Assembly (NCBI GenBank): GCA_029258795.1
Contig: JAPDKB010000007.1
Location: 181,070 to 245,069, forward strand
Reading direction: 5' to 3'
Origin: an archaeon
Lineage (GTDB): Archaea; EX4484-52; WAPT01
DNA: 64,000 nt
The translations under genes and the position numbers were made by a program. A model generated the notes under the pieces. That model ran no database searches, was not told the origin of the DNA, and saw only the letters and a program-made list of their open reading frames with translations. Positions 8,136-16,176 of the stretch are shown here, piece by piece; the stretch's first letter is position 1, and each line of letters starts with the position of its first letter.

Positions 8136-8717
8136 GTGAAGGGTGTGGACATCGAAGGCATTATATCAAGACTTCTCGCGCTCGGAGCTGATCTGAGCAC
8201 GAGAGGGGCTGTTAAAAAAGCTCTGAAAGGAATTGTGGAGGATGATGAAGCACTCGACCAAATTTATGTGGCCATAAAGAATCGAGCTTATCGAGAGGCA
8301 TTTTCCAGAGTGCCGGTAAATAAGAGAGCTGTGTTCCTTCCGGCATGCCTGAGAAACTCGCAGAAGTGCAAAGCTGAAATGACACCTGAAGCGGGTTATG
8401 TTTGCAAGAGATGTGGAGCATGCGTGATAAAAGATCTGGTTGAGTTTGCTGAAAAGCTGGGATACAAGCACATTTATGTTGTGCCGGGAGGAAGTCTGGT
8501 AATGAAAATAATCAAGAGAGGTCTGAAAAATCGAGAGATACTTGCGGCTTTGGGTGTTGCATGCACAGCAGAACTTGTTGAAGCATCGGAGAAGCTGTCC
8601 ATTTTAGGGTTGCCGCAACAAGGAGTCCCTCTGCTGAAAACAGGTTGTGTGGATACTCTGGTTGATAAAGAAGAGGTTATGCGCGTTCTTGAACTCGGGG
8701 TTGATGAGAAAAAATGA
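8136..8717 (+). CDS. DUF116 family protein
   Basis: A 193-residue protein of the DUF116 family, function unknown. The hallmark is a cysteine-rich centre: VFLPACLRNSQKC, then YVCKRCGACVIKDL, then a late CTAEL and KTGCVD, suggesting metal or Fe-S binding. VVPGGSLVMKIIKRGLKNRE is also family-typical. Start is GTG at 8136 after AAGG; another GTG lies three codons later. In other archaea DUF116 genes often sit near formyltransferase or methyltransferase genes; here it is beside an MFS transporter with which it converges. Confidence 0.82.
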   Translation: MKGVDIEGIISRLLALGADLSTRGAVKKALKGIVEDDEALDQIYVAIKNRAYREAFSRVPVNKRAVFLPACLRNSQKCKAEMTPEAGYVCKRCGACVIKDLVEFAEKLGYKHIYVVPGGSLVMKIIKRGLKNREILAALGVACTAELVEASEKLSILGLPQQGVPLLKTGCVDTLVDKEEVMRVLELGVDEKK

Positions 8718-8724
8718 AATGAAA

Positions 8725-9933
8725 TCAGCTTAACTTTTTGCCACTCCAAACCCTCAGCTTTCTCAGGAAGAGCAGATATCCTGCCAAAAACCCTGCAAGT
8801 GTGCACAGCGCATATATGAAAATCACTTCCTTCGGAGCCAGATATCTGAGCATCACACCTGTTATGAATGCTGCCCCCGCTCCGGTCAAAGTATCGTAGG
8901 CCTGAAAATATCCCAGATATTCTCCTCTCAGCTTGCTGGGTATGTGGAGCGTTTCTATTCTTGCTATTGAAGGACCATTAAATGTTTTGCCAAGGGAAAG
9001 GAGTAATGCTCCTGTCACAAAAACCAGTATATTTGGAGCAAGAGCCATGATGAGAAAGGACAGGCAGTACAGCGTGAACGCTATCTTTAATCCTGTCACT
9101 GCTGAATGCTTGTCCACAAATCTTCCTGAAAGTGGGAGAGCGAACATGGCTATCACACCCATAAGCGAGAACACCAGTCCTGTGTAAAAATCGGAATGAG
9201 TCATGGCGTAGATTGCAAAAGGGAACACTATCGGCTCCATCGCCCAGTGGGATTGAGTTATACCCTCCGTGAAAAACCGGAAGAAAAGGAAGGGATTGGA
9301 GGTTATATCTCCTAGAGATTTCCGCATGGTTTGATTGTGAGGTGGTGTTTGTGCACCATCCTCCTCCCTGTACTCGCGGAAGACCCGTATTACAAGAAGT
9401 GCGATCAAAAGATAAACAGCCGGAAGCATAAAGTAAGGAGCCCTCAACCCGTAAACATCAGCAACGTATCCTGAAAAGAGCGCACCACAGCTTCCCGCTA
9501 TGGATTGAGCTGAGAATCTGTAGCCGGAAAGCTCCGCAATGTTCTTCCTCTTTTTTACCATATCCTGAAAAATGGCGTTTATCATTAGTCCCATGGTGGC
9601 TGATGAAAACGCCCAGACAGCCCTGCCAGCCGCGTACTGAAACGCGTTGTGGGAAGTAGCATAGATGATGGGAAAGATGAGGCCAGCAATGACTCCCACC
9701 ATGGTGGTGCGTTTCTTTCCCCATTCAACGCTCTTCCGCCCTACATAAATTGAAAAGAAGAAGGACAGCAAAGTTCCAAGAGAGAATATTGCACCAACAA
9801 CTCTTGTATCATTGCAGATCGAGTTTATGAACCTCGATTCTATAGGGGCAAGCAAGGATCCTGCGAAGACAGAAAGTGATGAAATGAGGATCAAGATAAT
9901 TACGGGTGTGGCTTCTGAGTTCTTACTTTCCAT
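8725..9933 (-). CDS. Major facilitator superfamily transporter
   Basis: A 402-residue transporter with about 12 membrane helices. The MFS loop 2-3 motif appears as VGRKSVEWGKKR, and a second, related loop appears in the second half as LSGRFVDKHSAV. It begins with VIILILISSLSVFAGSLLAP and ends with a basic cytoplasmic tail. The substrate cannot be told from sequence. The start ATG at 9933 lies 27-28 nt from the centre of a TATATATA box shared with the divergent Memo gene, so its mRNA is probably leaderless. A palindrome sits directly at its start. Confidence 0.85.
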   Translation of the reverse strand: MESKNSEATPVIILILISSLSVFAGSLLAPIESRFINSICNDTRVVGAIFSLGTLLSFFFSIYVGRKSVEWGKKRTTMVGVIAGLIFPIIYATSHNAFQYAAGRAVWAFSSATMGLMINAIFQDMVKKRKNIAELSGYRFSAQSIAGSCGALFSGYVADVYGLRAPYFMLPAVYLLIALLVIRVFREYREEDGAQTPPHNQTMRKSLGDITSNPFLFFRFFTEGITQSHWAMEPIVFPFAIYAMTHSDFYTGLVFSLMGVIAMFALPLSGRFVDKHSAVTGLKIAFTLYCLSFLIMALAPNILVFVTGALLLSLGKTFNGPSIARIETLHIPSKLRGEYLGYFQAYDTLTGAGAAFITGVMLRYLAPKEVIFIYALCTLAGFLAGYLLFLRKLRVWSGKKLS

Positions 9934-9934
9934 G

Positions 9935-9951
9935 TTGTGAAAATGTCACAA
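9935..9951. promoter_or_regulatory. Palindrome TTGTGA-N5-TCACAA between divergent genes
   Basis: A perfect 6-bp inverted repeat with a 5-nt spacer, lying between the MFS start codon and the shared TATA box. It covers the predicted transcription start of the MFS gene, a good place for a repressor. No cognate regulator is identified. Confidence 0.45.
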
Positions 9952-9956
9952 ACATT

Positions 9957-9964
9957 TATATATA
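9957..9964. promoter_or_regulatory. Bidirectional TATATATA box
   Basis: A self-complementary TATA box. Its centre is 24-25 nt from the Memo ATG (9985) and 27-28 nt from the MFS ATG (9933), so both divergent genes fit leaderless transcription from one element. Confidence 0.6.
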
Positions 9965-9984
9965 CCTTACTTAAAATTTAGTGT

Positions 9985-10827
9985 ATGCGTTATCCCGTGG
10001 CACAGGGTTTCTATCCGTGGAGAAAGAACGAGCTTCTAAAAATGCTTGAAGCTCTTTTCGAGAAAGCGGAGAAGAAGGACGTGGGCAACATAATTGGGGG
10101 TGTTGTGCCCCACGCGGGCTATGTTTACTCCGGACTCACGGCAGCGCACTTCTACAAAAACATCAGGGATAGTTATGATGTTGTTATCATTCTCGGCACA
10201 AATCATACCGGACTTGGAGAAAAAGCAGCCATCTCCCGAGAGCCATGGGAAACTCCGCTTGGTACGGTGGAGGTCGATCTCGAGCTTGCTGATGCCTTAA
10301 TGGACGCATGTCACCACATAAAAGCTGATGAGCTAGCTCATCTCTATGAGCACAGCATTGAGGTGCAGCTTCCGTTTCTTCAGTACAAGCTGAAGGATTT
10401 CAGGTTCGTGCCAATCACGATCATGAGCAACGGTAACCCTGCTTTCTACATGGAAATTGGAAAAGCGATTCACTCTTGCTTAAAAGGGGTGGATGCTCTG
10501 GTTATAGCAAGTTCAGATTTCACGCATTTTGGAGAAGGGTATGGGTTTGTGCCCACAACATCTGACCCCCTTCAATGGGTTAAGAAAACGGATTTGAAGG
10601 CGGTGGATGCCATAATTGAGCTTGATGACATGGAGTTCCTCTCCATAGCAAAATCCACCACGATATGCGGGGCTGGAGCAATAGCAACCCTCATAAATGT
10701 TATGAAAGAGGAGAAGGCAAAGGGCACACTCCTCCATTACTCCACATCTTACGATGTTTCTCGGAAGAAGGACATCATAGTGGGTTATGCTTCTGTGGGT
10801 TTCGTGAAGGAAAGAAAAAAGAAATAA
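9985..10827 (+). CDS. Memo family protein (AmmeMemoRadiSam system protein B-like)
   Basis: A 280-residue Memo protein, homologous to human MEMO1 and the middle part of bacterial AmmeMemoRadiSam. Family residues are in place: PHAGYVYSG (His 43), GTNHTG, EHSIEVQLPFL and CGAGAIATL, the histidine and cysteine set proposed to bind metal. The N-terminus is RYPVAQGFYPW. In many archaea memo lies near rpsB; here it is about 4 kb away, with the V4R/MFS block between. ATG 9985 is leaderless by TATA spacing. Precise activity is unknown. Confidence 0.9.
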   Translation: MRYPVAQGFYPWRKNELLKMLEALFEKAEKKDVGNIIGGVVPHAGYVYSGLTAAHFYKNIRDSYDVVIILGTNHTGLGEKAAISREPWETPLGTVEVDLELADALMDACHHIKADELAHLYEHSIEVQLPFLQYKLKDFRFVPITIMSNGNPAFYMEIGKAIHSCLKGVDALVIASSDFTHFGEGYGFVPTTSDPLQWVKKTDLKAVDAIIELDDMEFLSIAKSTTICGAGAIATLINVMKEEKAKGTLLHYSTSYDVSRKKDIIVGYASVGFVKERKKK

Positions 10828-10861
10828 GCCGATTTAATGCTGAGAAAGGAGGTGTAACGTT

Positions 10862-12178
10862 ATGAAGGTGTATGCTATTGGCGGATATAACGAAGTGGGC
10901 AAAAACATGACTGCTGTTGAGGTTGATGGAGAGGTTGTGATATTCGATATGGGTTATTCAATGGAGAAGATAGTTGCGATGGAGGATGAGGAGAGGGAAG
11001 CTTCAACTTCTACCATGATAGAGATGGGCGCCATACCCGATGACTCGGTGCTGAAGGGCAAGAAAGTTGTGGGTATCGTTGTTAACCACGGCCATCTTGA
11101 CCACTGTGGAGCCATTCCTAAACTTGCGGAAAAATACGGATGCAAAATTTACGCAACTCCGTACACCCACGAGGTGATTAAGAAACTGCTGGATGATGAA
11201 GGTAAGGGATACATGAGGAGCTTGCTTTACCCGATGGAAGCCGGTGAGACCGTTGAGCTCAGCCAGAACATCCAGCTGGAGTTCGTGCACATAACCCACA
11301 GCATCCCGCAAACGGTGCTTTCCGTACTCCACACAAAGGAAGGAGCGGTGGTTTACGCGAACGATTACAAGCTGGATGATGAGCCCACGCTTGAGAAGAA
11401 GCCGGACTACAGAAGGATAAAAGCCCTAGGCAAAGAGGGTGTAAAGCTCCTGATTTCGGAATGTGTGCGCGTCACCGAGCCATCCATAACTCCTCCGGAG
11501 AGAGTGGCTAAAAATCTCGTGAGATATGCGCTCAACAAAGCTTATGATTATGAAAAGTCTGCCGTGATAATCACAACGTTCGCATCCCACATCGCGAGGT
11601 TGAGAAGCATAATAGAGGAGAACAAGGGAAGAAGAAAGATTGTAATGGTTGGTAGATCCCTCGATAACTACGTGGTGCCGGCAGCACAGCTCGGTTTGAT
11701 TGATGCAAGCGGGATAAGGATTTTTGGGAGGAAGAGAGGAATCAAGAAAACCATGAAAAAAGTTGCCGAAAATCCGGAAGAGTATCTTGTGATATGCACA
11801 GGCAATCAGGGTGAGGAGAACTCCGTGCTGTGGAGGATGGCAAGGAAGCAGTACGAGTTCCGCATAAGGAAGGATGATGTCGTCATTTTTGCCTCGGAAA
11901 CCATACCCCATCCGATAAACAGGGCAAGCAAGTACATGGTGGTTGAACTTCTCAAGGAGCAGGGTGCAAAGATAATAGATGGGGTTCATGTTTCAGGACA
12001 TGCGAGAAGAGAAGACCATCGCGAGCTCCTCAAAATGCTCAGTCCTGAGTACGTCATACCGAGCCACGGAGAAACGGAAAGACTTGCAAGCTATGCTGCC
12101 ATGGCGCTGGAAGAGGGATACAAAATAGGGGATACTGTCAGGATTCTGTATAATGGGGCAATTACCGAAATAAAATAA
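10862..12178 (+). CDS. Archaeal RNase J (beta-CASP ribonuclease)
   Basis: A 5'-3' exoribonuclease of the metallo-beta-lactamase/beta-CASP group, acting in RNA decay. The metal motif HGHLDH is at residues 76-81. Further markers are HITHSIPQTV (motif 3 region), YANDYKLDDEP, the beta-CASP segment VIITTFASHIARL, TGNQGE, and a C-terminal VSGHARREDHRELL and PSHGE. The length of 438 residues suits aRNase J and there is no N-terminal KH domain, which separates it from the aCPSF1 type. It follows memo by 34 nt, with GGAGGTG upstream. Confidence 0.92.
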   Translation: MKVYAIGGYNEVGKNMTAVEVDGEVVIFDMGYSMEKIVAMEDEEREASTSTMIEMGAIPDDSVLKGKKVVGIVVNHGHLDHCGAIPKLAEKYGCKIYATPYTHEVIKKLLDDEGKGYMRSLLYPMEAGETVELSQNIQLEFVHITHSIPQTVLSVLHTKEGAVVYANDYKLDDEPTLEKKPDYRRIKALGKEGVKLLISECVRVTEPSITPPERVAKNLVRYALNKAYDYEKSAVIITTFASHIARLRSIIEENKGRRKIVMVGRSLDNYVVPAAQLGLIDASGIRIFGRKRGIKKTMKKVAENPEEYLVICTGNQGEENSVLWRMARKQYEFRIRKDDVVIFASETIPHPINRASKYMVVELLKEQGAKIIDGVHVSGHARREDHRELLKMLSPEYVIPSHGETERLASYAAMALEEGYKIGDTVRILYNGAITEIK

Positions 12179-12207
12179 TGTAAAGAACGAAGGAAAAGGT
12201 CTCTGGA

Positions 12208-12429
12208 TTACCACTCTTCATCCTCTTCATCGAAGAAGTCCTCGTCCTCCTCTCCAAAGCCGAGTTCGTCTTCATCCAGCTCTTCATCCCATTCCTCGCT
12301 TGTCTCGAAGATGCAGTCCTCACAGAGCTCCTGCTCAAAGTCCCCGCAATCCTGGCAGAAGAGCACACCGCACATCTTGCACTCCTTAACCTCGCTTACT
12401 TCTTCCCCACAAATTTCACAAACAGGCAT
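12208..12429 (-). CDS. Small acidic zinc-ribbon protein
   Basis: A 73-residue protein with three or more CxxC pairs in its first 40 residues (CEICGEEV, CKMCGVLFCQDCG, LCEDC), followed by a tail of almost only Glu, Asp, Phe and Trp. The layout fits treble-clef or B-box-like zinc binding plus an acidic tail that could contact a basic partner such as a ribosomal protein or DNA-binding domain. A TATA box near 12461-12469 and GGGTGAGG before the ATG support expression. No named family recognised. Confidence 0.65.
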   Translation of the reverse strand: MPVCEICGEEVSEVKECKMCGVLFCQDCGDFEQELCEDCIFETSEEWDEELDEDELGFGEEDEDFFDEEDEEW

Positions 12430-12598
12430 GTAACCTCACCCGCGCACCTGCGTGGTTGATATAAAGCATGAGCAAACATTTTTAAAGGTTTCTTTATGTG
12501 TGAAGATGGGCTTCGGCAATGAATGAACTTTCCATATATTTTTAACGGCATGCTGGTGACATTTAAATTTAAAAGTTAACCAACAACACCTCATTTAT

Positions 12599-13360
12599 AT
12601 GGCAAGTGAGATCAACTTCCGCTTCTTGAGGGAGCTTCAAAGAAAGGAGAGGGAGAACGCTGAGCTTCAGAAGCTTCCTGATGATTTTCTTGATCAGCTC
12701 AGAACTTACATAAAGAGGAAGGTTGATCTCCTTTCCAAACCCGAAATGCTAACCTTCACTGAAAAGAAGGAGATAGAGAATTTGAAGCCGGTCATAAAGT
12801 ACATCTTTGACAAAAGAGAACAGAAGATTGTGATTTCTGCACTGCGTGCCGCGAGGACGGGAATAAAGCCGAAGAACATGCTGCCACATGAGGAAGCTCT
12901 GTTCAACGCGCTTAAGACGGAGATAGTCAAAAACCGTCTTCTGCTGGATGATCTTCTGATGTTAATAGATCCCGCACACCGGAGTGTGGTCCATATCGAA
13001 ATAACGGAGGAAAAAAGGGTGGAGGAGGAAATTGAGAAGAGTGAGGAGGAAAAAGGTGAGAGTGTTGCAAAAGAGGTTGAAATGGAGAAGAAAGTAAGCG
13101 AGGTGGAGAAGGAGAAAAAGGAAGCGTATGAAGTAAAAGAAGAAAAAAAGGAAAGCGAGGTAGAGGAGAAAGAGCAGAAGGGAGAAATTGCTGTTGGAGA
13201 TGTTGTGGTGAGGGTTGAGATAATCAAGGATGTTCCTGCATTCATTGGAATAGACCTCAACAAGTATGGCCCATGGAAAAAGGGGCAGGTGGTTGCGCTT
13301 CCTGAAAAAATAGCAAAAGCGCTAATAAAAACGGGTAGAGCCAAGGAGCCGGAAGGTTGA
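12599..13360 (+). CDS. GINS complex subunit (Gins51-like)
   Basis: Subunit of archaeal GINS, which joins MCM helicase and GAN/Cdc45 at replication forks. The first 135 residues are the helical A domain (LPDDFLDQLRTYIKRKV, then ALRAARTGIKPKNMLPHEE). A Glu/Lys linker of about 60 residues follows. The last 50 residues are the small B domain (VRVEIIKDVPAFIGIDLNKYG). This A-then-B order marks Gins51. A TTTAAAAG box centred near 12572 gives a leaderless ATG at 12599. It sits upstream of rpl44e/rps27e. Confidence 0.87.
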   Translation: MASEINFRFLRELQRKERENAELQKLPDDFLDQLRTYIKRKVDLLSKPEMLTFTEKKEIENLKPVIKYIFDKREQKIVISALRAARTGIKPKNMLPHEEALFNALKTEIVKNRLLLDDLLMLIDPAHRSVVHIEITEEKRVEEEIEKSEEEKGESVAKEVEMEKKVSEVEKEKKEAYEVKEEKKESEVEEKEQKGEIAVGDVVVRVEIIKDVPAFIGIDLNKYGPWKKGQVVALPEKIAKALIKTGRAKEPEG

Positions 13361-13381
13361 GCTGTTGGTAGGGTGTAACAC

Positions 13382-13405
13382 TTTTTGAGTGGGCCCTCCA
13401 AAAAA
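13382..13405. promoter_or_regulatory. Quasi-palindrome centred on GGGCCC
   Basis: A 24-bp imperfect palindrome flanked by T- and A-runs, between the GINS stop and a TATA-like TTATAAAAT near 13407-13417. It could end the GINS transcript or be a regulatory site for the ribosomal protein genes. Confidence 0.35.
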
Positions 13406-13464
13406 CTTATAAAATTTAGCAATTAGGATTAGGTTATTGTTGTTCTGGGGTGGTTAAAATTAAG

Positions 13465-13767
13465 ATGCCTAAGGAAATTAAGAGGCACTGCCCGTACTGT
13501 AAGAAGCACACAGTCCACAAAGTGGAGGTTGTGAAAACCGCTGGTAGAAGGAAGACATCCTCGCTGAAAGCAGGTACAAGATATAGAAAGAAGAAGCTGG
13601 AGAAGGGTTATGGTAGCTCTCCTTATCCCGTCATAGAACACGGAAGAAAACACGGCTCCAAAACAACAAGGAAGGTGTGTCTCAAGTTCAAATGCTCTGA
13701 ATGTGGAAAAGCCCACATGATAAAGAATGCACAGCGCTTCAAGAAGTTTGAGGTAGCTACCCAATAA
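13465..13767 (+). CDS. rpl44e: Ribosomal protein L44e
   Basis: Large-subunit protein eL42/L44e with a zinc ribbon made by CPYC near the start and CSEC near the end. Conserved segments: MPKEIKRHCPYCKKHT, RYRKKKLEKGYGS and KHGSKTTRKVCLKFKC. ATG 13465 gives the family N-terminus; a GTG at 13450 would add five residues (MVKIK) and cannot be excluded, since GGGGTGG lies before it. S27e follows by 14 nt, the normal archaeal pair, though aIF2-alpha and Nop10, which often follow, are about 10 kb away here. Confidence 0.94.
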   Translation: MPKEIKRHCPYCKKHTVHKVEVVKTAGRRKTSSLKAGTRYRKKKLEKGYGSSPYPVIEHGRKHGSKTTRKVCLKFKCSECGKAHMIKNAQRFKKFEVATQ

Positions 13768-13781
13768 ATTGGTGATGCCGG

Positions 13782-13967
13782 ATGGTCGGCAGGTTTTTGA
13801 GGGTGAAATGCTACAAGTGCAATAACGAGCAGAACATATTTAGCAAGCCAGCAATGGAGGTGAGATGCCTTGTGTGCAATGCAGTGATAATGCAAAACAC
13901 AGGAGGCAAGGGTAAGCTTCAGAACGCCAGGGTGCTTGAAGTGCTGGACAAGGATGTGCTGGGGTGA
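13782..13967 (+). CDS. rps27e: Ribosomal protein S27e
   Basis: A 61-residue small-subunit protein with a zinc ribbon: CYKC, then CLVC 20 residues on. [19 protein letters not shown] is the family start. The conserved [16 protein letters not shown] end is complete. Directly follows rpl44e and is preceded by GGTGATG. Confidence 0.94.
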   Translation: MVGRFLRVKCYKCNNEQNIFSKPAMEVRCLVCNAVIMQNTGGKGKLQNARVLEVLDKDVLG

Positions 13968-14005
13968 TGTGAGCTCCTTCTCTTAAACCAATCTTATGGT
14001 GGAAC

Positions 14006-14536
14006 ATGCCTGTCTATGAGCCACGTGAGGACTCTTTTTTCATGGCAGAGTTTCTGAAAAAGAACGGAAAGCTTGGCACAATATGTGTGGATGTTGGAAC
14101 CGGGAGCGGGATTCTTACGGAAACTCTGGCTGAGAAATGCGATGTTGTGGTGGCAAGCGATATCAGTAGGGAAGCGTTGAGTTATGCAAAAGCGCGGATG
14201 AGGAAAAATAACGTTTTCTTTGTGCTCGGAAATCTGATGGATTTTGTGAAGCGCTGCGATGCGGTGGTTTTCAATGCTCCGTATCTTAGCAGAGAGGAAG
14301 GGGAGGGATACGATATTGCTACCCACCACCAGATGCCTGATGGGAGAGATGTGCTTGAGGAATTCATAAAATCGCTCTCCTGCACAGATTTTAAGCGAGC
14401 ATATCTCCTCACATCCACCCAGACGGATAGAACACGCATGGAGAATGCAATTCATGCTCACAAGATGAAGGCAAAGGTGGTTGCGAGGAAGCGCATCTTT
14501 TTTGAGGAGTTGGTGATTGAGGAGATAACAAAATAA
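14006..14536 (+). CDS. HemK/Mtq2-type methyltransferase
   Basis: A 176-residue SAM-dependent methylase. The opening YEPREDSFF and the motif I VDVGTGSGILTE mark the archaeal/eukaryotic HemK2-Mtq2 group, whose known members methylate the GGQ glutamine of the release factor; that substrate is inferred here. The catalytic NPPY motif reads NAPYLS, a common variation in this group. D-x-S segment VVASDISREAL binds SAM ribose. It follows S27e in the same direction, fitting a translation-related role. Confidence 0.85.
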   Translation: MPVYEPREDSFFMAEFLKKNGKLGTICVDVGTGSGILTETLAEKCDVVVASDISREALSYAKARMRKNNVFFVLGNLMDFVKRCDAVVFNAPYLSREEGEGYDIATHHQMPDGRDVLEEFIKSLSCTDFKRAYLLTSTQTDRTRMENAIHAHKMKAKVVARKRIFFEELVIEEITK

Positions 14537-14601
14537 ATAAATTGACCATTTTAAATTCACCTGAACACAGCACTGTTCTAACTGCTTGCTGCGTGATGCT
14601 C

Positions 14602-15726
14602 ATGAGCTCGCTTGAGGAAAGGATAAAACAGGTGGAGGAGGAAATAAAGAAAACTCCTGTGAACAAAGCTACTGAAGCGCATCTTGCAAAGCTGAAGGCA
14701 AAGCTTGCAAGATTGAGGGAGGAGCTGGAGCTCAATAAAGCAAAGAAAAAGGCGTCGAGAGCCAGAGAGGGTGTGAAGAAAACCGGGGATGCCACTGTCG
14801 TTCTTGTGGGTCCTCCCTCAGTCGGAAAGAGCAGTTTGCTCAACAAGCTTACGGATGCGGAGTCAAAAACAGGAGATTACGCTTTCACAACCACAACCAT
14901 CATTCCCGGTATGATGGAGTATAAGGGTGCCAAAATCCAGTTTCTGGATATACCCGGACTTATAAGCAATGCTGCCAGCGGAGTGGGTGGTGGTAAAGAA
15001 ATCCTCTCCTATGTCAGGATGGGAGACATACTTCTGATCATGGTGGACGTCTACACCTACACCATGATCAACGAGATCATGAAGGAGTTGTACGCTGCGG
15101 GCATCAGAATAAACGAATCACCGCCGAAGGTCAAGGTTGTCAAAAAGGATGGGGGGTCCATTCAGATTTATTCCCGGGTTAATTTAACAAACATCAGCGA
15201 GGAAATGATAAAATCCGTGCTCCATGAGTTCAAGATACACAATGCTGAGGTGGTGGTGGAGGAAGACATAACTGTTGAGAGGTTTATAGATGCTCTTGCA
15301 AGAAACAGAGCTTATCTCAAGGGGCTTGTGGTGGTGAATAAAATAGATATGGTTGGAAGAGAAGAAAGGGCTGAGATTGAGGAATGGCTGAAAAAGAAGT
15401 TTGATGGTGGGATGGATTACATCCTTGTTTCTGTGGAGACGGGCGAAGGGCTTGAGAAACTCAAGGAAATGGTATACAAGCTATGCGACTTCATAAGGAT
15501 ATATACCAAAAAGCCGGGTGAAGCACCAAACCTGAAGGAAGCAATGATAATGAAGCGTGGCTCCACAGTTAGAGATGTGTGCGAGAAGATAAGGAGCGAT
15601 TATGTTGAAAGGTTTAAATTTGCGCGGGTTTTCGGTAGCTCTGTTAAGTTTGATGGGCAGCGCGTGGGGCTTGACCACGTGCTGGAAGATGGAGACATAG
15701 TTGAGTTAAACGTCAGCCGTGTATGA
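14602..15726 (+). CDS. DRG family GTPase with TGS domain
   Basis: Developmentally regulated GTP-binding (Rbg/DRG) protein, which binds ribosomes in eukaryotes. Starting at ATG 14602 gives SSLEERIKQVEEEIKKTP, matching the family; earlier in-frame starts add unrelated residues. The helix-rich N-terminus is followed by the P-loop GPPSVGKSS at about 71-79, a G3 DIPGL, a G4 NKID and the inserted S5D2L segment. The last 80 residues form a TGS domain (IRIYTKKPGE, AMIMKRGSTV). Length 374 residues. Confidence 0.93.
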   Translation: MSSLEERIKQVEEEIKKTPVNKATEAHLAKLKAKLARLREELELNKAKKKASRAREGVKKTGDATVVLVGPPSVGKSSLLNKLTDAESKTGDYAFTTTTIIPGMMEYKGAKIQFLDIPGLISNAASGVGGGKEILSYVRMGDILLIMVDVYTYTMINEIMKELYAAGIRINESPPKVKVVKKDGGSIQIYSRVNLTNISEEMIKSVLHEFKIHNAEVVVEEDITVERFIDALARNRAYLKGLVVVNKIDMVGREERAEIEEWLKKKFDGGMDYILVSVETGEGLEKLKEMVYKLCDFIRIYTKKPGEAPNLKEAMIMKRGSTVRDVCEKIRSDYVERFKFARVFGSSVKFDGQRVGLDHVLEDGDIVELNVSRV

Positions 15727-15729
15727 TCG

Positions 15730-16152
15730 CTAATCCTCTTCACTGTCCTTGCTTTTTTTCTTTTTCTCTTTTTTGTAGTTCTTATCGCGCTTCTCCCCAC
15801 CCCCCTTGATTAATCTGCTCGCTGATTTGATAACTGAAGCGATAATCCTGAAGGGCAACAACACCAGCTTTAGCGTGAGAGCTCCAGCTTTGATGACAGT
15901 AACCGTGGTTTTGAAAAGGAGGTAAATGAGGTATAAGCTTCCAGCAAGAATTGCATAGTACAGTATTGTCTGAATGCTTATAACGACATTCATGTGCATC
16001 ACATATTTGAGGAAGAATGGGAACATGGCTCCAAGGAACATGAATATGATTGCTCTGGATACCACTTTGAAGATAACATACGCTGCTATCAGAAACAGGA
16101 GGAAAAACAGTAAAAGAGCTGGTTCTATCGAATTGAAAATCTCCGGAATCAT
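15730..16152 (-). CDS. Uncharacterised membrane protein
   Basis: A 140-residue protein with about three membrane helices (PALLLFFLLFLIAAYVIF, AIIFMFLGAMFPFFL, ILYYAILAGSLYLIYLLF), an amphipathic stretch and a very Lys-rich cytoplasmic tail. No family recognised. It is the second gene of a minus-strand pair, 24 nt after the secreted-type protein at 16177-16902, so the two may act together at the membrane. It converges tightly on the DRG gene (3-nt gap). Confidence 0.65.
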   Translation of the reverse strand: MIPEIFNSIEPALLLFFLLFLIAAYVIFKVVSRAIIFMFLGAMFPFFLKYVMHMNVVISIQTILYYAILAGSLYLIYLLFKTTVTVIKAGALTLKLVLLPFRIIASVIKSASRLIKGGGEKRDKNYKKEKKKKSKDSEED

Positions 16153-16176
16153 GGCGCCTGTACCTCTAATTCACCT

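Noticed and set aside
12475-12560. Possible small RNA between two TATA-like boxes upstream of GINS
   Set aside because: No box motifs, stable stem or conserved feature could be seen.
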